Shown here piece after piece: positions 17,021 through 24,942 of a stretch of 34,437 bases of DNA. The translations under genes and the position numbers were made by a program. Numbering within the stretch: the stretch's first letter is position 1; every line of letters starts with the position of its first letter. The notes beneath the pieces are model-generated. The model was not told the DNA's origin, ran no database searches, and saw only the letters and a list, made by a program, of their open reading frames with translations. The stretch is from Candidatus Methanomethylicaceae archaeon (GTDB taxonomy: Archaea > Thermoproteota > Methanomethylicia > Methanomethylicales > Methanomethylicaceae), in NCBI GenBank assembly GCA_015660995.1, contig JACTUC010000013.1, forward strand, positions 1 through 34,437. The letters are read 5' to 3'.

Positions 17021-18384
17021 ACTCCATATGGGAGGTAATAGACAAGGCAGAGACCGGCCAGTATATGGAAGAGAGAGACTTCGACCTGAACGTCGTGGCC
17101 AAGCTCTGCAGGGACCTCGTTAAGGAGTACGGGATCAAGTTTGACCCGGCTCAGATAATCACTTCTGACGACTCTATGGTTGACAACGTCTTCGAGGCCG
17201 GCCTCAGGCTTGCCTTGGAGGCGGGGATATTCTGCATTGACACCAAGAGGATAATACGGTTCGACGAGCGCGACCTCAGGGAGGGAACCTCGTCCGCTCC
17301 CACAAGCCTGATAATAGGGCAGGGGAAAGACTCGAGGATCCTTTACGCCAGGGGCGTCGAGGACGAGAGAGACCCGATCATATGCGGGGGGCAGGCGGGC
17401 GCCGCTATACCCGAGGAGTGGTACCTCCCCATGGCGCTGTCTTTCATGAAGGAGCCGCTCGTTGACATGATCAACAATGGAGGGCTGGCTGTCGTGGAGG
17501 GGAGGAAGGTCAAGACCAACACACCACTAGAGATACAGGCCACGCGGAGGGAGCTCAGGATGCTTAGGGAGGCGGCCGACAGAGCGGGCAGGCCTGGCAT
17601 TCACCTGCTCGCGGGCGAGAGCAGCGTCTCAGCGCTCGGTGACTTAGCGATAGCCTCGGACAAGTACATGAGGACGAGTGATGCCCACTTGGTGGCGCTG
17701 CTGAACGAGCTAAAGACGGACAACCAGCGGATCTCTAAGGTAGTCAATTTCACGGAGTACGGGGCGCACAACGTCACCCTTGTTGACCCGATAATTGGAG
17801 GGTATGCCGGGGGACCTGAGGGAGTCGCTGTCTGCTTCATCGCGTCATTCCTGCTGGGGAGGGTGATGTATGGCTCGGAGTACCATGTGATACATCCCAT
17901 ACACTTTAGGTACATGAGTACGAGCGCGGTGGAGTGCATGTGGAACCTGAACATAGTTGGCCAAGCGATGTCGAGGAACGCTCCCTACATCCTGATGGGG
18001 GATGTCTGGACTTCAGCTGGCGCCGGGAGCGAGATGGTCTTCTATGAGATAGCGGCCAATACCATAACAAACGTCGTGACAGGGTCCCATCCTCTAGGCT
18101 GCTCTGCCACCAACGGAAAGTACCCCCACGCGAGCGGGTTGGAGACGCGATTCATGGCCGAGGTCGCGCTTGAGACAGCACGCTCAGGCCTGAAGAGGGA
18201 GAATGCAAACGAGATGGTTGTGAAGCTGGCGAGCCTTTACAAGGACAGGCAGGCGAAGCCGGACATAGGCAAGCCTTTCCCTGAGCTCTACGATATGGCA
18301 AGGGTGGTGCCAAAGCCCGAATGGAATGCAACCTATCTGAAGATGAAGAGAGAGATTGCAGAGATGACTGGCCTGGATCTTTGA
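17017..18384 (+). CDS. MtmB-family methyltransferase without pyrrolysine, paralog 1
   Basis: A 455-residue homolog of monomethylamine:corrinoid methyltransferase, nearly the length of M. barkeri MtmB. Collinear family segments include FDLNVVAKL, DDSMVDNVFEAG, IFCIDTKRII, AGRPGIHLL, LLNELK, GGYAGGPEG and FPELYD. There is no in-frame UAG: the pyrrolysine site after GRPG is Leu-198. Against MtmB as I recall it, Glu-229, Glu-259 and Gln-333 correspond to Leu-225, Leu-255 and Asp-329, with no gap needed between them. The enzyme therefore probably demethylates something other than monomethylamine, or by another mechanism. His-196 in GRPGIHL is near the missing residue and is kept in the sister gene. 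The start is TTG at 17017 overlapping the previous stop, with AAGGGTGAAG upstream; no in-frame ATG gives the family N terminus. Confidence 0.93.
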   Translation: MNSIWEVIDKAETGQYMEERDFDLNVVAKLCRDLVKEYGIKFDPAQIITSDDSMVDNVFEAGLRLALEAGIFCIDTKRIIRFDERDLREGTSSAPTSLIIGQGKDSRILYARGVEDERDPIICGGQAGAAIPEEWYLPMALSFMKEPLVDMINNGGLAVVEGRKVKTNTPLEIQATRRELRMLREAADRAGRPGIHLLAGESSVSALGDLAIASDKYMRTSDAHLVALLNELKTDNQRISKVVNFTEYGAHNVTLVDPIIGGYAGGPEGVAVCFIASFLLGRVMYGSEYHVIHPIHFRYMSTSAVECMWNLNIVGQAMSRNAPYILMGDVWTSAGAGSEMVFYEIAANTITNVVTGSHPLGCSATNGKYPHASGLETRFMAEVALETARSGLKRENANEMVVKLASLYKDRQAKPDIGKPFPELYDMARVVPKPEWNATYLKMKREIAEMTGLDL

Positions 18385-19769
18385 TGGTGACGAGAATGCA
18401 GAGCTACCGGATGGACGATATGACAAAGAGGGCCCTCGAAGGTCCCTACATGGAGGAGGCAGACTTCGACCTCAAGCTGATCAAGAGGACGAAGGAGATT
18501 GTCAAGGAGCATGGCATTAGGTTCGATCCCCAGGTGATCATTCCTACGGATGACACGATGGTGGACGAGGTCTTCAACGCGGGGAGGCAGCTGCTACTGG
18601 AGTTGGGATTCTACTGCCAGACCACCAAACGTATAATCAAGCTCGAGGAGTGGGAGATAAACCAGGTGATCCGGTCCCTGCCCACTGCTTGGACATTGGG
18701 GGAGGGCAAGGACTCCGTTGTCATGCATATGCGGCGGGTCGAGGATCCCACGCCGCCGGTGATCCATGCTGGCCCTACCGGGACGCTTACGACCGAGGGC
18801 GATGTCTATGTGAAGACCCTCAGGAGCTATGCCCAAGAACCATCTATCGATTCTGTTGGGGCCGGAACCTTGGCCACCATAGATGGCTTCAGGATAAGGA
18901 AGGGCACTCCCCAAGAGTACAGGGCAGCCAAAACCCTGGCTGGCTGGGCCCGGGATGCCATAACCCAGGCAGGTCGACCAGGAATGCACATCAACGACGT
19001 GGCCGTGGTCAGCCCAGAGGCAAAGATCTGTGCCCTTAGCCCCGAGCATGGTCTGAGGCCTACCGACGGGATGCTGGTCGCCCAAATGATAGAACTGAAG
19101 ACGAGCCTTGCCCACCTTTCCCTCATAGAGCACATGTTGAGCTATGGCTGCTTCGTGGGCAACCTTATGACACCCATCCTCGGTGGCTATTCGGGGGGAC
19201 CCGAGGGTACAGCCATTTGCACCGTTGCTGAGCACCTGGCTGGAGCGGTATGTTACAATGCAAGTTATCACTACCTCAGCCTGACCAACGTAAGAAACCT
19301 TAATGGCACAGACAGACTTGGCCTCTGGACCATAAGCATTGTGGGGCAGTCGCTAGCTAGGAACTCTAACCTCATGAGCATCTACGACTGCTACTGCGCA
19401 GCAGGTCCTGGAGAGGAGATGCTGCTGAGGGAGGCTGCTGCTGGTGGCGTCACCGCCTCAGTAAGCGGAATGAATCTCATGGGTTGTGGCTCTTGCGGGG
19501 GCAAGCTCCAAGACCACCTCACCGGTGTTGAGGCAAGGATGCTCAAGGAAGCAGGCGTGGCCGCAGCGGGTATGAACCGCGAAGAGGCCAATGGATTCCT
19601 GAGGCAGTGGCTCCCACTCTATGAGGGGATGGTGGACATATCCAAGTCACCCAAGGGAAAAACCTTCCAAGAGCTCTACAGTCTGAGCGCAGCTAAGCCA
19701 AATAAGGAGTGGGAGGATAAGTACCGGAAGGTCATCGGAGAAATGGCAGCGCTGGGCATCGAGATTTAG
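18384..19769 (+). CDS. MtmB-family methyltransferase without pyrrolysine, paralog 2
   Basis: A 461-residue sister of the preceding protein with the same family segments (FDLKLIKRTKEIV, DDTMVDEVFNAG, FYCQTTKRII, AGRPGMHIN, MIELK, GGYSGGPEG, TFQELYS). The pyrrolysine position is Asn-204 and there is no in-frame UAG. The other MtmB active-site positions are Leu-231, Leu-261 and Asp-335, the same Leu/Leu/Asp set as in paralog 1, while the residue at the pyrrolysine site differs. His-202 matches His-196 of paralog 1. The ATG at 18384 overlaps the previous stop (TGATG); the ATG at 18396 has a better ribosome site (GGTGA five bases before) and would shorten it by four residues. The two may form a mixed oligomer or handle two substrates with one corrinoid protein. 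Confidence 0.93.
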   Translation: MVTRMQSYRMDDMTKRALEGPYMEEADFDLKLIKRTKEIVKEHGIRFDPQVIIPTDDTMVDEVFNAGRQLLLELGFYCQTTKRIIKLEEWEINQVIRSLPTAWTLGEGKDSVVMHMRRVEDPTPPVIHAGPTGTLTTEGDVYVKTLRSYAQEPSIDSVGAGTLATIDGFRIRKGTPQEYRAAKTLAGWARDAITQAGRPGMHINDVAVVSPEAKICALSPEHGLRPTDGMLVAQMIELKTSLAHLSLIEHMLSYGCFVGNLMTPILGGYSGGPEGTAICTVAEHLAGAVCYNASYHYLSLTNVRNLNGTDRLGLWTISIVGQSLARNSNLMSIYDCYCAAGPGEEMLLREAAAGGVTASVSGMNLMGCGSCGGKLQDHLTGVEARMLKEAGVAAAGMNREEANGFLRQWLPLYEGMVDISKSPKGKTFQELYSLSAAKPNKEWEDKYRKVIGEMAALGIEI

Positions 19770-19853
19770 AATTTAGGAGGAAGAGCGGAGTTGGGCCTTC
19801 CCCTTTTCCACACCTGCTCTTACCAGTCCGAGATGCAGGAGGTCAATCCCATT

Positions 19854-19907
19854 TTTCTATATATTTGACATTACATTTAAACAAATTGAATAGACAGTAT
19901 ATAGAAA
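19854..19907. repeat. Inverted repeat in the convergent gap, AT-rich
   Basis: TTTCTATATA (19854-19863) and TATATAGAAA (19898-19907) are perfect ten-base arms with a 34-base spacer, 84 bases after the end of the second methyltransferase gene. The setting between convergent operons suggests termination or transcript end formation. Confidence 0.5.
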
Positions 19908-19936
19908 TATATTTCATATTCCAGATTCGAGACCAG

Positions 19937-19980
19937 GATCCATCCATAGGACTTTTCATATACAGATGTGTGGATGGATC
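19937..19980. terminator. Inverted repeat at the end of the ABC importer operon
   Basis: GATCCATCCA (19937-19946) and TGGATGGATC (19971-19980) are perfect ten-base arms, extendable by a wobble and an A-T pair, with a 24-base spacer. The right arm reaches the last permease stop codon (19979-19981). No long T-run follows directly, though the next 80 bases on the minus strand are AT-rich. Confidence 0.45.
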
Positions 19981-20917
19981 ACTCTTTGGCGTAGGGGGCT
20001 CCTAGAGCCGATGGCCCTTTAGACATCCTTCCCCCAACCACTAGTGCCACAAGCGTTGTGACATAAGGTAAGATTGTCAGAAGCTGAGCCAACGAAGAAG
20101 CCTGCGGGCCTGTCAGGAAGGCTGTGCCCCAAAATGAGAGTGCCTCGGTTGACCCGAATATCAGGGAGCCGATAAGCGCACCAGCCGGGTTCCACCTCCC
20201 CAGTATTACTATCGAGACAGCTATAAAGCCCAGCCCCGTTGTCAGCCTCGTGTCGAAGGTGTTGAACTGCGAAAGGGTGACGAACGCGCCAGCCAGACCC
20301 ACGAGGGCGCCCTCCAGCACGAGCGAGGTGTACCTGATGCGCGAAACGTTGATCCCGACGTAGGAGGCTATCCTCGGGTCCTCCCCGACCGATCTCAGCC
20401 TGAGCCCGAAGGTCGTCCTGTAAATCAGGTAGAAAACAATAGGGACAAGCACTATCGCAAGGTAGAAAAAGCCAGGCTGGTTGAACACGATAGGGCCAAC
20501 GACAGGTATCTGGCTCAAAAGCGGGACTGCGAACGGTTGGAAAAGGAAGTTCAGGTGCGGATAGCCGCCGCCAGGGAAGGCAACCCTGAGGAAGTACAGC
20601 GCGACACCGCTCGCGAGGAGGTTTATGGCGAGCCCGCTCACCACCTGGTCCAGGTTGAACCTGACCACCAGCACGCCAAACAGCAATACCGATGCTATGC
20701 CGCCGATCATCGCCGTCAAAAGCCCGACCCACAGTACGCCGGTGAAGTAGGCGCCAAGGAAGCCGGAGAAGGCGCCGATCAGCATTGCGCCCTCGATGCC
20801 CAGGTTGAGGATGCCGCCCCTCTCCACGACCGTCTCGCCCAGCGATGCCAGGAGGAGCGGGCAGGCGAAGGTGACGCAGGAGGCCGCAAATGCTATCGCT
20901 ATCGTGAGTCCGGTCAT
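19979..20917 (-). CDS. ABC importer permease, BMP/nucleoside type (second permease)
   Basis: Integral membrane protein of 312 residues in the BPD_transp_2 (RbsC/YufQ-like) family, with about eight or nine hydrophobic helices. The GEDPRIASYVGINV segment is the cytoplasmic coupling loop that contacts the ATPase; the N-terminal LASLGETVVERGGILNLGIEGAMLIGA is characteristic of the nucleoside-type permeases. Its ATG overlaps the stop of the first permease by four bases (ATGA), so both are made together as a heterodimer. It is the last gene of the importer operon and converges on the methyltransferase operon. An overlapping 323-residue frame is GC-driven shadow. Confidence 0.93.
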   Translation of the reverse strand: MTGLTIAIAFAASCVTFACPLLLASLGETVVERGGILNLGIEGAMLIGAFSGFLGAYFTGVLWVGLLTAMIGGIASVLLFGVLVVRFNLDQVVSGLAINLLASGVALYFLRVAFPGGGYPHLNFLFQPFAVPLLSQIPVVGPIVFNQPGFFYLAIVLVPIVFYLIYRTTFGLRLRSVGEDPRIASYVGINVSRIRYTSLVLEGALVGLAGAFVTLSQFNTFDTRLTTGLGFIAVSIVILGRWNPAGALIGSLIFGSTEALSFWGTAFLTGPQASSLAQLLTILPYVTTLVALVVGGRMSKGPSALGAPYAKE

Positions 20918-22098
20918 CGCTTGAATACCCCCTTCCTCTCAAGGAATCGCATGATGTACTCGGAGCCGAGGACGAAAATGATGAGGACACCCTGGATGAA
21001 GGAGACTATACCGGAGGGCTGCCCGAGCTGGATTGAAACGTTCACCGAGCCGTTGTAGATGCCCGCGAGGAAAAACGATGAAAGAAGAATGCCGATGGGG
21101 TTGTTCCCACCCAGCAAGGCAACAGCGATGCCTGTGTAGCCGTACCCTGGCGATAGCGAGGTCATGACGCTGAACTGGATGCCCTCAACCTCGAAAAGAC
21201 CGGCGAGTCCCGCGAGCGCGCCACTTATAATAAGTGCAAGGAATATGGTTTTTTTCACGTTAATCCCGCCGTACTTTGCTGCCTCAGGGTTCTCGCCCAC
21301 TACCCTCAGCTTATAGCCGAAGGTCGTCTTCGCCATCAGGAAATATACGAGCGGGAGCGCAGCGAGCAGCGCTATCGCAATGCCCAGGTGGAAACGGGTG
21401 TGCGGGATGAGGATAGGCAGCATGGCTGATGCGGGGATTGTCGCGGACTGCGGGAAGTCGGCTGTGGTGCTGCGGAATGGATATGAAACGAACCAGGTGA
21501 CGAGATCGATTGCCACGAAGTTCATCAGGAAGGTTGTTATGACCTCATTGATGCCGAGCTGGGTTTTCATCAGTGCAGGGATTGCTGCCCAGCCCATGCC
21601 GCCAAGGATTGCTAAAACGATTGATGCCGGGAGCGCCAGAGGGGAGTTGCCAAGGAAAATAGCGGTCTCTGCCCCCAGGAAGGCACCTATGTAGAGCTGT
21701 CCCTCAGCCCCGATGTTCCACACCTTGCACTTGAAGGCGATGCCCAGACCCAGAGATACGAACAGGATGGGGGACATCCGCACCAAGGTCTCGATGAGGA
21801 AGCTGGTGTTGCCAAACGCCCCGTAGAACATGTAGTAGTAGGCGACGAGCGGGTTGGCGCCGGTTATTATGAACAGGACAGAGGTGACCACCAAGGCGAG
21901 GAGGATCGAGATTGCTGCCTTGTATATGGAGCGGAGCCTCGACCTCGAGAGGATGCCACGGGACAGAGGCTGAGCGGCATCAGGAGCTGTAGCTGAAGAC
22001 GGGGTAGGAGCTGGAGCTAGAGCTGGAGAAGCTGAAGTCTGAGTCTGCGCTTGAGTTTCCTGCCCCATACCACAATAGCCCCTAACACATTCATTCAT
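20914..22098 (-). CDS. ABC importer permease, BMP/nucleoside type (first permease)
   Basis: Integral membrane protein of up to 394 residues, YufP-like. The first 50 residues or so are a hydrophilic Ala/Pro/Thr/Gln-rich tail, followed by a helix (AAISILLALVVTSVLFII) and seven or more further membrane segments. GENPEAAKYGGINV is the coupling loop and matches the one in the sister permease; WNIGAEGQLYIGA is the family segment before it. The ATG at 22098 is used here; the ATG at 22065 (MGQETQAQ) is also possible because AGGGG lies about ten bases before it. The gene follows the ATPase gene after 20 bases. The low-complexity tail is unusual for the family and its role is unknown. Confidence 0.92.
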   Translation of the reverse strand: MNECVRGYCGMGQETQAQTQTSASPALAPAPTPSSATAPDAAQPLSRGILSRSRLRSIYKAAISILLALVVTSVLFIITGANPLVAYYYMFYGAFGNTSFLIETLVRMSPILFVSLGLGIAFKCKVWNIGAEGQLYIGAFLGAETAIFLGNSPLALPASIVLAILGGMGWAAIPALMKTQLGINEVITTFLMNFVAIDLVTWFVSYPFRSTTADFPQSATIPASAMLPILIPHTRFHLGIAIALLAALPLVYFLMAKTTFGYKLRVVGENPEAAKYGGINVKKTIFLALIISGALAGLAGLFEVEGIQFSVMTSLSPGYGYTGIAVALLGGNNPIGILLSSFFLAGIYNGSVNVSIQLGQPSGIVSFIQGVLIIFVLGSEYIMRFLERKGVFKR

Positions 22099-22118
22099 TT
22101 CTTATGCTACATTACCGG

Positions 22119-23744
22119 CTAGGTCGTAGAGCCGAGCATCATCTTCGCGAGCCTCTGCATGTCGAGGCTTCCCGAGAGGAACTCCCCGACTATCCTCCCG
22201 TCGTACATCACTGCTATCCTGTCGCTGAGCTTCACGATCTCGTCCAAATCAGCAGAGAATAGGAGGACCGCGACCCCCTTAGCCCGCAACTCGAGCAGCT
22301 TCGTGTGGATCGCCTCAGATGCCTTCACGTCGAGCCCGGCTGTTGGCTGCTCTGCGATTATCAATATCGAACCGTTCGAAAGCTCCCGCGCAACCATGAG
22401 CTTTTGTATATTGCCCCCAGAGAGGCTGCTCACGTTGGCGCAAGGGTCGGACGCCTTAATGTCGAACCTCTTGATCAGGTCCTGCGCCCTGCTTTCAACC
22501 TTCCTCTGGTTCACGATCATGTTCTTGCTGTAGGGCTCCTGCTCAATACATTTGAGCGCTAGGTTGTCGGATATGCTCAGGTTGAGGATGACGCCCCTTT
22601 TCATCTTGTCCTCGGTGATGTAGGAGACGCCCTTCTTGATTATGAACTGCGGCGGGCGATTGGCCAGGTTGCAGCACTTCATGATGGAGGTGCCGGACTC
22701 GGTCTTGCGCAGGCCTGTCAAAGCCTCGACTAGCTCCTTCTGCCCGTTCCCGGCAACGCCTGCGATGCCCAGTATCTCGCCAGACCTGACAAGGAAGTCT
22801 ACCCCCTTCACAGCGAGCCTGCCGGAGTTCCCCTTGACGTTAAGCCCCTTTACGATGAGCGCTAGCTCGCCCGGCTGACCCTTTGTGCCGTTGGTTGAAG
22901 GTACGAAGCCCTCCACCACGAGCGACGCAAGCTCCCTCTCGTTCGTGTTGCTGGCGTTCAGCGTTCGGACTACCTTGCCTAGCCTCATTATCGTGATCCT
23001 GTCGCTGACCGCAAGCGCCTCCTTTACCTTATGGGTAATAATGATAACGGACTTCCCCTTTTCCTTCAGACCACGGACTATGCGGAAGAGCTCGTCCACC
23101 TCTAAAGGTGTCAAGACGGAGGTTGGCTCGTCGAGGACCAGGATATTAACGTCCTGGCATAAAAGTCGGATAATCTCTACCCTTTGTCTGAGACCGACGG
23201 GGAGCTGCTCAATCTTAGTGTCGGGATCGATCTCCAGGCCAAGGTTCTTCGACACCGCGATGATTTTTTCCCTGATTATGTCCAGCTTGAGGCGACCGGG
23301 GAGGGGGATGCTCAGGGCTACGTTTTCGGTAACCGTGAATGACGGGATAAGCGATAAGTGCTGGTGGACCATGCCTATGCCAAGCTTCACCGCCTTCATT
23401 GCATCGTCGATATGAACCTTTTTCCCGTCCACAAAAATTGAGCCGGTGTCAGGCGAAAGGCACCCCGAAAGAATCTTCATTAACGTGGTTTTGCCGGCTC
23501 CGTTCTCGCCCAGAAGCGCATGGACCTCGCCCTTGAGCACGCCGAAGGTCACGTTGTTGTTGGCGACCAGGCCGTTCGAATATGTTTTGGTGATACCCTC
23601 GACATAAATGGCATAATTCGGATTTGCCATAGAAACAGAAACTTGAGTTTTGTCTTCCTTTACAGTATCCTCTACAGCCATGGAATCACCAATAGGCTGA
23701 TTCTTCGCGGTGGATTCAACCAAAAAAAAGTTAAAGAGGGGCAT
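22119..23744 (-). CDS. ABC importer ATPase with two nucleotide-binding domains (BMP/nucleoside type)
   Basis: A 541-residue double ATPase like YufO/NupA and RbsA. Domain 1: Walker A GENGAGKTT at 79-87, signature PVGLRQRVEI and Walker B LVLDEPTSVLT. Domain 2 has a degenerate Walker A (GVAGNGQKEL, no lysine), as is normal for this family, a canonical LSGGNIQK signature and IIAEQPTAGLD. The protein powers uptake through the two downstream permeases. The ATG at 23744 has GAGGTGG five bases before it and lies nine bases after the stop of the binding-protein gene. This gives a 40-residue N-terminal extension before the first domain (NYAIYVEGITKTY); an internal ATG at 23681 also has a GGTGA and could be used. 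Confidence 0.95.
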   Translation of the reverse strand: MPLFNFFLVESTAKNQPIGDSMAVEDTVKEDKTQVSVSMANPNYAIYVEGITKTYSNGLVANNNVTFGVLKGEVHALLGENGAGKTTLMKILSGCLSPDTGSIFVDGKKVHIDDAMKAVKLGIGMVHQHLSLIPSFTVTENVALSIPLPGRLKLDIIREKIIAVSKNLGLEIDPDTKIEQLPVGLRQRVEIIRLLCQDVNILVLDEPTSVLTPLEVDELFRIVRGLKEKGKSVIIITHKVKEALAVSDRITIMRLGKVVRTLNASNTNERELASLVVEGFVPSTNGTKGQPGELALIVKGLNVKGNSGRLAVKGVDFLVRSGEILGIAGVAGNGQKELVEALTGLRKTESGTSIMKCCNLANRPPQFIIKKGVSYITEDKMKRGVILNLSISDNLALKCIEQEPYSKNMIVNQRKVESRAQDLIKRFDIKASDPCANVSSLSGGNIQKLMVARELSNGSILIIAEQPTAGLDVKASEAIHTKLLELRAKGVAVLLFSADLDEIVKLSDRIAVMYDGRIVGEFLSGSLDMQRLAKMMLGSTT

Positions 23745-23753
23745 TTAGCCACC

Positions 23754-24860
23754 TCATGGAACTGGTGTTGCGAAGTCAGGAACCCAGAGCGGTGTTGTGG
23801 CGCCGCTAGCTATGGTGCCGTTGATCTCCATTATGCCAGTTATCACCGTGCTGTTCTGCAGACCGCCCCGTATGTTTCCCCACATGACAGTGCCTGCGTC
23901 TATTTGAGCTACAAGGTTCTGCGCTGCTGCATAGGCTGCCGGGTAGTGTGTGATGAAGTACGGGTTCCAAGCGAAGTAGGTGTCATTGTTTGCCATCCTG
24001 CAGTAGTAGTCGCCTGCAGGGAAGTTGCCGCTCTCTGCGCCCTGTATCATTGCCTTGAGCATTGGGTAGTTGTTCCACACGACGCTGCCGACAACAGTGG
24101 TGTTTGCCTCGGCATTTTGGTTGACATAGTCGCCGAATGCCACAGCTTTCTGCACCCCATTAACATTGCATGCCTGGAAAGTACCCTCACGCTCACCGTA
24201 GATGACGTCGACGCCTGATGCTATCATTGACTGCGCCACGGTCTGTGCTGCTGCAGGGTCATACCAGCTGTTAATGTAAGCGACGGTTATGTTGCACGAC
24301 GGGTTCTCCGCCCTAGCGCCAGCTATGAAGCCGTTAATGAGATCATCGACATCGCCCGCGCTTTGGTATGCTGCTACAACGCCGAGCTTGCTAGTGTTTG
24401 AGACCATTGCGCCGACATAGCCCGCAACGTAGGATGACTCCTGCAGGTACGAATCGAAGAGCAGGAGGTTGCCCTTGGAGAAGTCTGTGCTCAGGCCAGA
24501 GCCCTCGCCGAAGTAGATGGCAGGATACACCCTTGAGAGATTGTCAGTGGAGCTCCAGAAGCCCCAGCTGTCGGGGATCACGAGGTTGTAGCCATTGTTG
24601 ATGTAGTTGAGGGCAACGCCGGGCTCATCGGATGTCCCAACGTTTTCAACATATGTGAAGTTGATGCCGAGCTGGTCTTGAGCCTGGACCAGTGCCTGGT
24701 ACATTATGTTGTTCCACGGTTCCTCGAGAGGGGTGGTGAATATTGCCGCGACCTTGAACTGCTTTTGCGCTGGCTGCTGGGTACTAACATAATAGTAGGC
24801 ACCGGCTGCCACTACTACAACGAGAACGATCACTATTGCTGAGATATACGATGTTTTCAT
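23754..24860 (-). CDS. BMP-family substrate-binding protein of the ABC importer
   Basis: An extracellular binding protein of 368 residues in the basic membrane protein (BMP/PnrA/Med) family. A hydrophobic N-terminal helix (ISAIVIVLVVVVAAGAYYY) without a lipobox cysteine suggests it is tethered to the membrane by this helix. The mature part opens with FKVAAIFTTPLEEPWNN, has the GVALNYINNGYNLVI and SYVAGYVGAMVSNTSKLGVV segments and the family-like VDVIYGEREGTFQA loop. Characterised BMP proteins bind purine nucleosides, but the substrate here is open. Several Asn-X-Ser/Thr sites would suit archaeal N-glycosylation. The ATG at 24860 has GGGG four bases before it and is preferred to the ATG at 24878. 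Confidence 0.93.
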   Translation of the reverse strand: MKTSYISAIVIVLVVVVAAGAYYYVSTQQPAQKQFKVAAIFTTPLEEPWNNIMYQALVQAQDQLGINFTYVENVGTSDEPGVALNYINNGYNLVIPDSWGFWSSTDNLSRVYPAIYFGEGSGLSTDFSKGNLLLFDSYLQESSYVAGYVGAMVSNTSKLGVVAAYQSAGDVDDLINGFIAGARAENPSCNITVAYINSWYDPAAAQTVAQSMIASGVDVIYGEREGTFQACNVNGVQKAVAFGDYVNQNAEANTTVVGSVVWNNYPMLKAMIQGAESGNFPAGDYYCRMANNDTYFAWNPYFITHYPAAYAAAQNLVAQIDAGTVMWGNIRGGLQNSTVITGIMEINGTIASGATTPLWVPDFATPVP

Positions 24861-24892
24861 AATACCCCACAAAGTCAAGAGTGGGTTAATTG

Positions 24893-24905
24893 ATTATATA
24901 AATTT
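24893..24905 (-). promoter_or_regulatory. TATA box of the ABC importer operon
   Basis: On the minus strand the stretch reads TTTATATAATC, about 35 bases before the ATG at 24860. Transcription would begin near 24870 and leave a leader of roughly ten bases holding the GGGG ribosome site. Confidence 0.5.
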
Positions 24906-24942
24906 TTGCATTAATGGTAGAAGAAATTGCCATAAATGATGA

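Noticed and set aside
18594-19271. A 225-residue minus-strand frame inside the second methyltransferase gene.
   Set aside because: Antisense shadow without a domain; the plus-strand frame is a clear MtmB homolog.
17017-19769. Possible in-frame UAG (pyrrolysine) codons in the MtmB-like genes.
   Set aside because: Both frames are open from start to stop and align with MtmB over their whole length; the residue at the pyrrolysine site is encoded by ordinary Leu and Asn codons.
20019-20990. A 323-residue minus-strand frame overlapping the second permease.
   Set aside because: It is an Arg/Pro/Gly-rich shadow in a GC-rich gene; the permease frame has membrane helices and the coupling loop.
21970-22060. 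Short repeated GAGCTG/GCTGAAG-like units that look like a small tandem repeat.
   Set aside because: The units are irregular and encode the Ala/Pro/Thr/Gln-rich tail of the first permease; ordinary low-complexity coding sequence explains them.
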